Shown piece after piece: positions 24,842 through 33,449 of a DNA stretch of 51,190 nt (its first letter is position 1; the number at the start of each line of letters is the position of its first letter). Made by a program: the position numbers and the translations under genes. Under the pieces are notes generated by a model. It saw only the letters and a program-made list of their open reading frames with translations, was not told the DNA's origin and made no database searches. Origin of the DNA: Gordonia otitidis NBRC 100426 (GTDB taxonomy: Bacteria > Actinomycetota > Actinomycetes > Mycobacteriales > Mycobacteriaceae); contig NZ_BAFB01000114.1 in NCBI RefSeq assembly GCF_000248075.1, forward strand, positions 1 through 51,190, read 5' to 3'.

Positions 24842-26362
24842 ATGTCGCAAGCACGTTCTGCCCCTTCATCCGAGCAACACACAGCCAGAGTCATCGGCGT
24901 CAGCGTCGCTGCGGCCGTCGGTGGCTTTCTCTTCGGTTTCGACAGTTCGGTCGTCAACGGCGCCGTCGACTCCATTCAGCAGACCTTCGGGCTCGGCGAC
25001 CTGTTCAAGGGCTTCGCGGTCGCCATCGCACTGCTCGGTTGTGTCGTGGGTGCATGGTTCGCCGGTCGGCTCGCCGACATCTGGGGTCGTAAACGCGTCA
25101 TGGTTCTCGGCGCGGTCATGTTCGCCGCGTCGGCCGTCGGCACCGCCTACACCCAGACGGTGTGGGATCTGCTCATCTGGCGCGTGATCGGCGGTCTCGG
25201 CATCGGAATCGCGTCGGTCATCGCGCCCGCGTACATCGCCGAGATCGCGCCCGCCCGGTACCGCGGTGCGCTCGCGTCGATGCAACAGCTCGCCATCACG
25301 CTCGGTATCTTCGCCGCGTTGCTGTCCGACAAGCTCTTCCAGCAGGCCGCCCCCGGCGGTGAACCGATGAACACGCTGTGGTGGGGTCTGGAAGCCTGGC
25401 GGTGGATGTTCCTCGTCGGCGTCGTCCCGGCAGTCGTGTACGGCGTTCTCGCGCTGTTGATCCCGGAGTCGCCGAGATACCTGGTCGGACACAATCGTGA
25501 CAAGGAAGCCGCCCGCATCCTCGAGGAGGTCACGGGCGAAGAGCATCCACTCGCTCGTGTCAAAGAGATCAAACTGACAGTCAAGCGTGAGTCGTCGGCC
25601 AAGCTGTCAGACCTGCGCGGGCCGTCGTTCGGTTTGCATCCCCTTGTCTGGGTGGGTATCTGGCTGGCCATCTTCCAGCAGTTCGTGGGTATCAACGCCA
25701 TCTTCTATTACTCGACGAGTCTGTGGACATCCGTCGGTTTCAGTACCGACTCCGCATTCACGACCTCGGTCATCACGTCGGCGATCAACGTGGTCATGAC
25801 GTTCGTGGCGATCCTCTTCGTCGATCGCATCGGTCGGCGTGTGTTGTTGCTGTGGGGTTCGGTCGGCATGTTCATCGGCCTCGTCATGGCGTGCGTGGCG
25901 TTCACCCAGTCGCACTACAAGGAGACCGGCTCCGTCGGCGACACGCAGTGCACCCCGGGGAACACCAACTCCGACTGTCTGACACTGAACGGGCACTGGG
26001 GTGTCGTCGCGCTGATCGGTGCCAATCTGTTCGTGATCGCGTTCGCCGCCACCTGGGGTCCGGTCATGTGGGTGATGCTGAGCGAGATGTTCCCCAACAG
26101 CATCCGGGGCGTGGCACTCGGCGTGTGTACGGCGTTCAACTGGCTCGCCAACTTCACCATCTCGATGCTCTTCCCCGAGGCGAGTGCATCGCTCGGACTC
26201 GGCTGGGTCTACGGGTTCTTCGCGTTCTGTGCCGCGGCGTCGTTCTTCTTCGTCAAGGCGAAGGTCCGCGAGACCAAGGGCCTCGAGCTCGAGGACATGG
26301 ATGCCGTTGCCGCCGAGGACCTATCGCGCTTCGAGGCCACGCGGCGTGCGAAATCAAGCTGA
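24842..26362 (+). CDS. MFS sugar porter (sugar:H+ symporter family)
   Basis: A 506-residue sugar porter with 12 predicted membrane segments. Family signatures present: GGFLFGFDSSVVNGA (TM1), GRLADIWGRKRVM (loop 2-3), PESPRYLVG (after TM6), FQQFVGINAIFYYS (TM7, the sugar-binding QQ..GIN block), DRIGRRVLLL and PVMWVMLSEMFPNSIRG (TM10 and loop). It resembles XylE/GalP/IolT-type importers; sugar specificity cannot be fixed. A ~35-residue external loop with a Cys pair (TQCTPGNTNSDC) lies between TM9 and TM10. It converges with the YhhN gene (9-bp overlap). Confidence 0.92.
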   Translation: MSQARSAPSSEQHTARVIGVSVAAAVGGFLFGFDSSVVNGAVDSIQQTFGLGDLFKGFAVAIALLGCVVGAWFAGRLADIWGRKRVMVLGAVMFAASAVGTAYTQTVWDLLIWRVIGGLGIGIASVIAPAYIAEIAPARYRGALASMQQLAITLGIFAALLSDKLFQQAAPGGEPMNTLWWGLEAWRWMFLVGVVPAVVYGVLALLIPESPRYLVGHNRDKEAARILEEVTGEEHPLARVKEIKLTVKRESSAKLSDLRGPSFGLHPLVWVGIWLAIFQQFVGINAIFYYSTSLWTSVGFSTDSAFTTSVITSAINVVMTFVAILFVDRIGRRVLLLWGSVGMFIGLVMACVAFTQSHYKETGSVGDTQCTPGNTNSDCLTLNGHWGVVALIGANLFVIAFAATWGPVMWVMLSEMFPNSIRGVALGVCTAFNWLANFTISMLFPEASASLGLGWVYGFFAFCAAASFFFVKAKVRETKGLELEDMDAVAAEDLSRFEATRRAKSS

Positions 26363-27100
26363 GCGCGAGACCCGCGGGGATGTCGATGGCCCCGGTGCGG
26401 TCCCCAGTGCAGTCGTCAGCAGGTACTGGGCCGTGAAATAGCTTGCGAGCACCCAGGCCTCGCTGACCCGACGTGCCGTCGCCCCGCGGACGAGGTGTCG
26501 ACGATTCAGGATCGTGAAATCCGATGCGAGGAACAGTAACCCGCCGATACGGGTCGACGGCTGTGGGGTATCGAGGTTGCCGGCGAGTGTCGACATCATC
26601 GCCAACGTCGTGCCGTACGGCATGAGAACGGTGAGTGGCCGCGGTCGATGTGTCGCGAGAACCGCTGCCGCTTCACTGAGCGCGGCTATCCGCGGTGCGA
26701 ATGCGCGCAGGCTGGGACGCGCACCTCGGCGGAACAACAGGCCACAGTAACCGAGTTGCCCCGCGGCGAAGAGCGCCGCTCCGGTCGCGAGTCGACGGTC
26801 CTTGACCGTCCATTGCGCCGCGGTGTCTGCAGGACTGAACTCTTCGAGGAGCATTGCGCGGTCGCCTGCGGCCGAGAACACGATAGCGCCAGCGAGCAGG
26901 GCGTCGTCGATTCCCGGTCTGGCGAGGCGTCGACGTGCCCTCCATGCCGCTCGTCCGGCGAGTAGGGCGAGCGGAACCGGCTTGGTGACGGCCGCTGCGC
27001 GGTGCGAGCCGAATGCGCCGGCGATCGTCGCCGCGGCCGACGCAACCGAGTATGCGATCGCGAATCCGGTCTCTCCCGAGACCTGTGGCCGAGTCGTCAA
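26354..27100 (-). CDS. YhhN-family membrane protein (lysoplasmalogenase-like)
   Basis: A 248-residue membrane protein with about 7-8 hydrophobic helices. YhhN/TMEM86 hallmarks are AVTKPVPLALLAGRAAW, DDALLAGAIVFSAAGDRAML (the acidic D...D pair) and GGLLFLASDFTILNRRH near the end. TMEM86 proteins hydrolyse the vinyl-ether bond of lysoplasmalogens; bacterial members are less well characterised. The start is a rare TTG at 27100 that overlaps the stop of the lipase-like gene (TTGA), implying translational coupling. Confidence 0.78.
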   Translation of the reverse strand: MTTRPQVSGETGFAIAYSVASAAATIAGAFGSHRAAAVTKPVPLALLAGRAAWRARRRLARPGIDDALLAGAIVFSAAGDRAMLLEEFSPADTAAQWTVKDRRLATGAALFAAGQLGYCGLLFRRGARPSLRAFAPRIAALSEAAAVLATHRPRPLTVLMPYGTTLAMMSTLAGNLDTPQPSTRIGGLLFLASDFTILNRRHLVRGATARRVSEAWVLASYFTAQYLLTTALGTAPGPSTSPRVSRSA

Positions 27101-28317
27101 CGCATCACGGTCGCAACGAATGCCCGGATGTCGTTGTCCGCCATACGGTTGGCACTGTCCTCCGACAACGTCAGGTAGGGGCGTGGCGAGACCTGTCGAT
27201 CGGCGGATCGTGCGTCGTTGATGTATTTGAACGTCAGCGGCACGATGACGGACGGATCGACGAGTCCCTGCGTCATCATCACGGGCCGGGTGAAGCCGCG
27301 GACGGGCAGCACCGACGCCGCCTCGAGGACACCGGCGAGCTCGCGATTACCCGAGAGTGGTTTGGAGAACAGCGATCCCAGTGACAAGCCGTCCACTTCG
27401 CGCGTGAGGTCGGCGACGCACTGATCCGCCGCACGGTTGAGCCAGGTGCGGCCGCTCTCGGTGAGGTAGTCGACGACGTCCACCGACGGCCGTGCACGAC
27501 TGATCGCACTGAGCGTGTAGAGGGCGTCGGCCGTCAACCCGGCGGGTAGCGTGACGGTACCCGGGCCGAGTTTGGTCAGCAGCGACGAGAATTCTGCGGG
27601 AATCGACGACGCCGCGGCACCGCGGAAGTCGAGGGTGGGGCCCTGCAACGTGGTGGCGATGCGGGCGAGGGTCACCGCGGCGGCCGCGCCCTGGCCCTGA
27701 CCGACCACCGCCCACTTGCGCGCGAGACTGTCGCCGAGCGACCGCGTGGCTCGCACAGCGTCGACGATATTCCGAGCGGTCGCGTCGGAGTCGAAATACT
27801 GTGGGGTTCCTGCGGTTCCGAGTCCTGCATAGTCCGTGGTGACCACTGCGTATCCGCGCGAGAGCCACGCACGTGCCTGGTCGAGATCGGTGACGGTAGG
27901 CCGTGCCGACGGCGCACACGCGTCGGCCAAACCGCGTGAACCATGTGCCCATGCAATGATCGGGAAGCCGCCGGCGGGGGCGGTGCCGAAGGGCGTGAGT
28001 AGGACACCACTCGATCGCTGAGGCTTGTGGTCGGCGCCGGTGGTCGCATACGTGAAGACCGTGCCGTTCGCGGCGCCGGGAACGAGATCCGACGACGGAA
28101 TCGTACGGCTCGAGTAGACCGCCCCTGCCGACCGGGCGGCAGTGGTGTCAGACGACGACTCCGTGGCGGCATCGGATTGCGACTGGACGGTGGGAGCGGC
28201 TGCTGCCACAGCAGGTGTGACGACACTGAGGCACACCATGGCCACACACGCGGCCGCGCGAATCGATCTGGTCGAGGGATGTCTCCGTGACCTCCGGCGA
28301 CGGGCTGGTCTGGTCAC
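27097..28317 (-). CDS. Secreted lipase-like alpha/beta hydrolase lacking the nucleophile serine
   Basis: A 406-residue protein with a signal peptide (RAAACVAMVCLSVVTPAVAA) and the secretory lipase fold: oxyanion region PIIAWAHGSRGLADACAPS, YAVVTTDYAGLGTAGTPQY. The nucleophile elbow reads VVGQGQGAAAA, where the family has GxSxG (compare AGYSQGG in the intact paralogue at 35.9 kb). Ser is replaced by Gly, so classical esterase activity is not expected. The Asp-region TQGLVDPSVIVPL is still present. GTG at 28317 overlaps the stop of the preceding secreted-protein gene (GTGA). Probably a binding or regulatory pseudo-hydrolase of the cell envelope. Confidence 0.85.
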   Translation of the reverse strand: MTRPARRRRSRRHPSTRSIRAAACVAMVCLSVVTPAVAAAAPTVQSQSDAATESSSDTTAARSAGAVYSSRTIPSSDLVPGAANGTVFTYATTGADHKPQRSSGVLLTPFGTAPAGGFPIIAWAHGSRGLADACAPSARPTVTDLDQARAWLSRGYAVVTTDYAGLGTAGTPQYFDSDATARNIVDAVRATRSLGDSLARKWAVVGQGQGAAAAVTLARIATTLQGPTLDFRGAAASSIPAEFSSLLTKLGPGTVTLPAGLTADALYTLSAISRARPSVDVVDYLTESGRTWLNRAADQCVADLTREVDGLSLGSLFSKPLSGNRELAGVLEAASVLPVRGFTRPVMMTQGLVDPSVIVPLTFKYINDARSADRQVSPRPYLTLSEDSANRMADNDIRAFVATVMR

Positions 28318-29315
28318 TTGGCGTCCACCACGCCGATCGCCGGCAGGAAGAAGCACGAGCGACCCGCGTTGTTCGATGTTCCGTAGATGGCGGCCAGGAC
28401 CGTACCGCTGCCGGTCTTCACCGGTGCGAGGCGTACGCCCGACAGCAACGGCAGGAGCACCGTCGCCCGGGGATCGGCCACGGGCTTGAGATCCTCGAAT
28501 CCGCCCTGCAACGTCGAGGTGTTGAACCACGCGACCTGCATGTGTCCGTCGGCGGCGCCCCCGGTGCCGCTGGTCGCCGGGACGAAAGCGAATGCCGTTT
28601 CGCCCTTGTCGACCAGATTGAGCTTCTCCGGCAGCGAGATGCCGGGGATCAGTTGCAGCAGTGGTTCGAGCGGTTTGATCGCCGTCATGGGTTCGGTCTT
28701 CGCAGGCCACGGGCCGGGCGCGGCGCCCGCGGCACCGGTCACGATCCCGAGCGGGTTGTCGTCGGTCGGCGTCGTGCACAACGGTGCGATGGCCGGTGAG
28801 AACGGTTGGATGCCAACAGCCTTCAGAACTGACGTCACGTCTGCGCCCGCGGCCGGACGTGCGGATGCTCCCGCACTCACATCGCGCGATGCCGTGCTGC
28901 CGCCGAGAGCGACCGACAGTGTGTTGAGTCTGTCCTCGATGTCGGCGGTGGAGAGTTGCCCCAGTGACGACTTCACGGCCTCGGCGGCCTTGAGGGCGAG
29001 CTGGTCGACGCCCGCGGCTTTGAGCGCCTTGACCGCCTCGGCGAGCTCATGGTCGAGCGGCACACCGCCCAGCGCCTGCGGGTCGGGGGCGAGCGTGGTC
29101 GGTGGGGTCGGGAGCGCGGGATCCGCCGAGGCGGTCGCGGGTGCCAGGACGAGTGCGGCGAGTGCTGTTGCGACCCCGGCGACACCCAGGCGGAGTCGAC
29201 GGGTGGTGCGCACTCGGCGACCGGTTGCCGCGCGCTGCCCTGCTGGTCGATGGACGGTCTCTGCGTGGTGTCCGTGTGCTGCCTCGTGCGCATTCTCGTG
29301 CACCGACGTCATCAT
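28314..29315 (-). CDS. Conserved secreted protein of unknown function
   Basis: A 333-residue protein with a ~40-residue His/Arg-rich cytoplasmic lead (ENAHEAAHGHHAETVH) before the signal segment (LRLGVAGVATALAALVLAPA, cleavage near ASA-DP). The mature part has a helical first half (ELAEAVKALKAAGVDQLALK) and a beta-rich second half ending in a Cys (RSCFFLP) paired perhaps with PLCTTP. GAGGAGA upstream supports ATG at 29315 (or 29312). It shares layout and C-terminal strand pattern with the neighbour at 29531-30331, suggesting an old duplication. First gene of a coupled three-gene operon. Confidence 0.75.
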   Translation of the reverse strand: MMTSVHENAHEAAHGHHAETVHRPAGQRAATGRRVRTTRRLRLGVAGVATALAALVLAPATASADPALPTPPTTLAPDPQALGGVPLDHELAEAVKALKAAGVDQLALKAAEAVKSSLGQLSTADIEDRLNTLSVALGGSTASRDVSAGASARPAAGADVTSVLKAVGIQPFSPAIAPLCTTPTDDNPLGIVTGAAGAAPGPWPAKTEPMTAIKPLEPLLQLIPGISLPEKLNLVDKGETAFAFVPATSGTGGAADGHMQVAWFNTSTLQGGFEDLKPVADPRATVLLPLLSGVRLAPVKTGSGTVLAAIYGTSNNAGRSCFFLPAIGVVDAK

Positions 29316-29473
29316 GCTTCTCCTCGACAAGACCATCAGCGCCGTGCCGGTACGCATGGTGCTGATGTGACAGATGTTTCTAGAGTTACAAGAGACCACG
29401 AGTGCGGGTGGGACTTCAAGTCGTGAGTCCGAGCTGTGATGTGCGCGCGATACCTGTGCGACCGGCCAGACGA

Positions 29474-29507
29474 CGAAGCCGGGGGAGCATTGGCTCCCCC
29501 GGCTTCG
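29474..29507 (-). terminator. Strong GC-rich hairpin terminator
   Basis: CGAAGCCGGGGGAGC and GCTCCCCCGGCTTCG form a perfect 15-bp stem with an ATTG loop, 24 bp beyond the stop of the secreted-protein gene at 29531. No T-tract follows, as is usual in this phylum. Confidence 0.85.
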
Positions 29508-29530
29508 CGGTGTCGTGACGGTGACGTGGA

Positions 29531-30331
29531 TCAGATGATCGCGAGTCCGATCGTCGGAACGATGGTGCAGTTGAGCACCTTGCCCTTGGTCTTGGTGGTG
29601 ACGTCGCCATAGATCGTCGAGATGACTCGGCCCTTACCGGTCGAGGCGATCCCGGTGAACGTGCCCGGTCCGTCGGTTGCGTTGATCAAGGGGTTGCGCT
29701 TGAGCTGGAGTTGGCCGGTACGCCCGTTGTCGATGTTGATCCAACTCACGAGCAGCTGACGAGCCTGGTTGTTGATCGCGGGTCCGGTGCCGAGGCTCGT
29801 GTAGACATACCCGGCCTGTCCGCGCTTGGGCCCTGGCGCAGGCGCCTTCTGCGGGCCCGCCGTCACGAGCGCTCTGCCCAGTGAGTTTCCACCGCCCGGC
29901 ATGCAGCCGAAGCCCAGCGTCGGATAGAGGAACTGTTGGATCTTGGGGGCGTTGGGTCCCTGCGGGATCTCGGGCTCTCCCGGCTTGGCCGCTTCCATGC
30001 GGGCGACCTGCTGACGTCCGGGCTCACCGAGGAAGTCGATGATCTTCTGCCAGGTCGACGCCACCTGGGGCGGGAGCCCCGGCTGATCGGCCATGGCGCG
30101 CGCCTGCTGCAGGAGTTGAGCGTTGACCTTGCCATCTGGACCCGGTGTCGTGACCGAGCCGATGATCGCAGGTGCGAAGGCTCCGAGGGAGTCCAACGTG
30201 CGCTGGTCGACCTTCGGCGCGGGCGTCGGTGCCGCAGTGGCGATGGCCGGGGCGGCGAGCGAGGCCGCGACGGCGACCGTTGCTGCGGCCACGGCGATGC
30301 GGGCGCGGCTGGTCAGTGCTGATAGACGCAC
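29531..30331 (-). CDS. Conserved secreted protein of unknown function (second copy type)
   Basis: A 266-residue protein with a signal peptide (RIAVAAATVAVAASLAAPAI, cleavage near ATA-AP). The mature N-terminal half is helical (GAFAPAIIGSVTTPGPDGK, QVASTWQKIIDFLGEPG). The second half carries two Cys (FGCMPGGG and LNCTIVP), with beta-rich YVYTSLGTGPAINNQARQLL between them. GTG at 30331 has AGGA about 9 nt upstream. Typical of mycolata-specific exported proteins; function unknown. It has its own terminator. Confidence 0.78.
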   Translation of the reverse strand: MRLSALTSRARIAVAAATVAVAASLAAPAIATAAPTPAPKVDQRTLDSLGAFAPAIIGSVTTPGPDGKVNAQLLQQARAMADQPGLPPQVASTWQKIIDFLGEPGRQQVARMEAAKPGEPEIPQGPNAPKIQQFLYPTLGFGCMPGGGNSLGRALVTAGPQKAPAPGPKRGQAGYVYTSLGTGPAINNQARQLLVSWINIDNGRTGQLQLKRNPLINATDGPGTFTGIASTGKGRVISTIYGDVTTKTKGKVLNCTIVPTIGLAII

Positions 30332-30741
30332 GTGTCGGTGTCCTATCGGTTGTCGGTGTGTGTCGGGCACTCGGGACACTACCCGGGTGTCACCGCCCGG
30401 AACGCCGGTCGGATGACGTGGCGTCCCCCGACACCCCGGTGCTGTTGGCGCCCTGTCGCCGCGCAACCCGCACGGTTGTCGGTCAACAATGACGCCGCGT
30501 CATTCTAAGCCCCGGCGATGGGGCGGTGTCCAGGGGAGCCTAACGCCCGGCATGGCCAACTCCTGGTATGGGTGATGCAATTGTTACGTATGTTACGGGT
30601 CGCCGCGTCCTCGGGGCTGGTCGACGGACCGTGCGTGACCGAACTGGTTAGATCGACAGGAGTTCGATCAACGTCAGGTTTTCTCGATGGTGCGCCGCCC
30701 GGCTGTGTGCGGACGTCGCCGACCCTGGGTGAGGAGCACTG
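30332..30741. promoter_or_regulatory. 410-bp divergent intergenic region with palindromes
   Basis: Between the divergent secreted-protein gene and the ABC importer cassette. It contains AATGACG-CCG-CGTCATT (30488-30504), a GCCCC/GGGGC hairpin (30509-30524), a direct repeat GTTACG-TAT-GTTACG (30583-30597) and GATCGA/TCGATC (30651-30669, 7-nt loop). These are good candidates for operators or leader hairpins of the importer. I searched by eye for a TPP riboswitch and found none of its conserved elements. Confidence 0.5.
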
Positions 30742-31833
30742 GTGACAGAGCAGACCGCAGCGACGGGTCGACCCGTCGCGAAGACGTCGGGACGGCGGGT
30801 GCCGGGTTGGAGGGGTGTGCGGCGCTGCGCGGTCGCAGCGGCGGTGCTCGCTCTTGGTACCTCGCTGCTGACGGCGTGCGGGGACGACTCGTCGTCGAGC
30901 TCGGAGGTCACTCTGCTGACTCACGACTCGTTCGATCTGCCGCAACCGGTATTCGATGAGTTCAAGAAGGAGACTGGCCTGACGCTCAAGGTCGTCAAGA
31001 GTGGTGACGCGGGTCAGTTGGCCTCGACGGTGTCGCTCACCCCCGGTTCACCGAAAGGCGATGCGGTGTACGGGATCGACAACACCTTCGCCGCCCGACC
31101 CATCGCGGCGGGTGCGCTCGAGCCGTACACACCGGCCGCCGCCGCCAACGGTGCCGACCGCTACGCAGTGCCCGATTCGAACAACGAGCTGACCGCCGTC
31201 GACCGCGGGGACGTCTGCCTCAACATCGACGACGAGTGGTACCGACGCGAGGGGCAGACCCCGCCGAAGAGCCTGCGTGACCTGACCGAACCGACCTACG
31301 CCAAGCAGGCGGCGCTGATCGATCCCGGTACGTCGTCGCCGGGTATGGCCTATCTGCTCAGTACCGTCGGCGTCTTCGGGGACAACTGGCAGGACTATTG
31401 GAAGCAGGTCTCCGCCGCCGGCGCGACGATCGTGTCGGGCTGGGAGATCGCATACAACCAGCTCTTCACCGCGGGAGAGGGCAAGGGCGCCAAGCCGATC
31501 GTGTTGTCCTACGCGTCCTCGCCTGCGGCGACGCCGGGAACGAGTGCGCTGCTCGACAGCTGCTTTCGACAGGTCGAATACGTCGGAGTGCTCAAGGGTG
31601 CGTCGAACACCGCGGGCGCCCGCAAGCTCGTCGACTTCATGCTCAGCCCCACCGTGCAGAAGGCGCTGCCGTCGTCGATGTACGTGTACCCGGTGCAGAA
31701 GGACACCCCGTTGCCCGACGGCTGGGTTCAGCGCGCACCCATCCCGCAGTCGACAGTCAACCTGCCACCGGCGTATATCGCGCAGAATCGGGAGACGTGG
31801 CTCCAACAATGGCGCAGCGCAGTCGGGCGCTGA
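30742..31833 (+). CDS. Thiamine/iron-type ABC transporter substrate-binding lipoprotein
   Basis: A 363-residue extracytoplasmic solute-binding protein of the ThiB/2-aminoethylphosphonate/iron family. A lipobox LLTAC follows a hydrophobic signal segment, so it is anchored at the outer face of the membrane. Core features are VTLLTHDSFDLPQPVFDEFK, GDAVYGIDNTFAARPIAAG and KPIVLSYASSP, which match ThiB-like proteins (LLTHDSF and VLSYASSPA are typical of ThiB). Start GTG 30742, preceded by GAGGAG. First gene of a three-component importer; thiamine is the most likely substrate, but the lack of a TPP riboswitch leaves this open. Confidence 0.85.
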   Translation: MTEQTAATGRPVAKTSGRRVPGWRGVRRCAVAAAVLALGTSLLTACGDDSSSSSEVTLLTHDSFDLPQPVFDEFKKETGLTLKVVKSGDAGQLASTVSLTPGSPKGDAVYGIDNTFAARPIAAGALEPYTPAAAANGADRYAVPDSNNELTAVDRGDVCLNIDDEWYRREGQTPPKSLRDLTEPTYAKQAALIDPGTSSPGMAYLLSTVGVFGDNWQDYWKQVSAAGATIVSGWEIAYNQLFTAGEGKGAKPIVLSYASSPAATPGTSALLDSCFRQVEYVGVLKGASNTAGARKLVDFMLSPTVQKALPSSMYVYPVQKDTPLPDGWVQRAPIPQSTVNLPPAYIAQNRETWLQQWRSAVGR

Positions 31834-33449
31834 GCGCGAACCGTGTCGGGAGCCGGCTCCTTGCCGTCATTCCCGTGGTGTTCCTCGGAGTGTTGTTCGT
31901 GTGGCCGGTCGCTGCGCTCGTCTGGCGTGCGATCACCGACAGCGCCGACGCCGCAACCGGTTCGTCGCTGACAGAACTGTTCACACGTACCCGAGCAGCT
32001 CATCTGCTGTGGGTGACGGTGGCGCAGGCCGCGGCGTCGACGGCGCTGTCGCTGGTGGTCGCAGCGCCGATCGTCTGGCTGTACTCGCGGTTGCGTGGAG
32101 CGTCGGCGATGGTCCTCGACGTGGTGGTGACAGTGCCGTTCGTACTGCCGACGGTCGTCGTCGGCGTGGCGTTCAGGGCCCTGATAGATGGGCCGCTCGC
32201 GTTCGCGCACATCGGATCCGGATGGTGGGCGGTGTTGCTCGCCCACGCCTTCCTCAACGTCGCCGTCGTGGTCCGCGTGGTCGGCGCGGCGTGGCGATCA
32301 CTGGACACCCGCGCGCTCGACGCCGCCCGTACGTTGGGCGCCGGGCGATTCCGTGCATGGCGAACGGTGATCGCGCCAGCTTTGCTACCGGCGGTGGGTG
32401 CGGCAGGCACGCTGATATTCCTGTTCTGCTCGACGAGCTTCGGCGTCATCATCATCCTGGGCGGCGGCACACTCCGCACACTCGAAACCGAGATCTATCA
32501 ACAAGCAATCGGCTACTTCCGGATACCGGAGGCGGTGGCGCTGTCCTTGGTGCAGATCCTCGTCGTCGTCGTCGCGCTCATCCTCACCCGCGTGGTCACG
32601 GCACGATCGCGGACCACCACGAAGGGCACCCGCGCACCAAGGCATCGTCGCATCACGGGTTGGGCCAGGGTTTCGGCGTGTCTGGCGTGGGTGTGGACTG
32701 TGGCGGTTCTCATCGTCCCGATCGCGGTGTTGGCGGTGCGATCGGTTCGTCCGAGCCGTGACGGGGCGTGGACTCTCTCCGGCTATCGCGCCCTGGCGGA
32801 GCCGGTCAATGGCGTGACACCCCTTGCAACACTGCGGTATTCGTTGGTGTCGGCCTTGCTCGCGATGATGATCGCGGTCGCCGTCGGCGCACTGGCGGCC
32901 GTCGCGCTGCACAACGCGCGAGGGACCGCGCGCGTGGTGGGTGCGGTTCTGGCGCTGATACCTCTCGGGATCAGCGCCGTGACACTCGGATTCGGATACC
33001 TGATCGTGCTGTCGGAGCTGCCCGGCCGCATCGCGGCGTCTGAGTTGATCATCCCGTGCGTGCAGGCCCTGATCGCTATCCCGGTGGTGATCGGGATCGT
33101 CGTTCCGGCGCTCGACGCGGTTCCCGATCGTGCACGCGCGGCCGCCGCGACGCTCGGAGCGGGTCCGCTCAGGGTGTTCTGCACCATCGACCTCCCCGCG
33201 ATCGGCAGGTCGCTGGCCGCGGCCGCGGGATTCGCATTCGTCATGGCTCTCGGCGAGTTCGGCGCGACGAGCTTCCTGGCACGCGCGGACACCACGACTC
33301 TGCCCGTGCTGATCGGATCGGCACTCAATCGGCCGGGCGCAACGCAGCTGGCGACGGCGATGGCGGCATCGATGCTGCTCGTCGTGGCGACCGCGGTGGC
33401 CATGTTGGCCGTCGAACTACTCCGACCCCGCTCGGGAGCACCGATCTGA
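31809..33449 (+). CDS. ABC transporter permease, fused two-domain (ThiP type)
   Basis: A 546-residue permease with about 12 membrane segments made of two BPD-type halves. Each half has an EAA loop that docks the ATPase: DAARTLGAGRFRAWRTVIAP in the first and AAAATLGAGPLRVFCTIDLP in the second. Such duplicated permeases are typical of ThiP and FbpB. ATG at 31809 overlaps the lipoprotein gene by 25 bp; an upstream in-frame GTG is possible. Its stop overlaps the ATPase start (TGATG). Confidence 0.88.
   Translation: MAQRSRALSANRVGSRLLAVIPVVFLGVLFVWPVAALVWRAITDSADAATGSSLTELFTRTRAAHLLWVTVAQAAASTALSLVVAAPIVWLYSRLRGASAMVLDVVVTVPFVLPTVVVGVAFRALIDGPLAFAHIGSGWWAVLLAHAFLNVAVVVRVVGAAWRSLDTRALDAARTLGAGRFRAWRTVIAPALLPAVGAAGTLIFLFCSTSFGVIIILGGGTLRTLETEIYQQAIGYFRIPEAVALSLVQILVVVVALILTRVVTARSRTTTKGTRAPRHRRITGWARVSACLAWVWTVAVLIVPIAVLAVRSVRPSRDGAWTLSGYRALAEPVNGVTPLATLRYSLVSALLAMMIAVAVGALAAVALHNARGTARVVGAVLALIPLGISAVTLGFGYLIVLSELPGRIAASELIIPCVQALIAIPVVIGIVVPALDAVPDRARAAAATLGAGPLRVFCTIDLPAIGRSLAAAAGFAFVMALGEFGATSFLARADTTTLPVLIGSALNRPGATQLATAMAASMLLVVATAVAMLAVELLRPRSGAPI

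Noticed and set aside
24543..24869. Reverse-strand open frame of 108 codons between the secreted protein and the sugar porter
   Set aside because: It overlaps the start of the sugar porter and the end of the secreted-protein gene, has no ribosome site, and its third-position G/C (about 60-65 percent by my count) is lower than in neighbouring genes. A small exported protein relic is possible but not supported.
30332..30741. TPP riboswitch before the ThiB-like gene
   Set aside because: None of the conserved TPP elements (CUGAGA, the ACCUGA block, or the closing helix) could be found on the plus strand.
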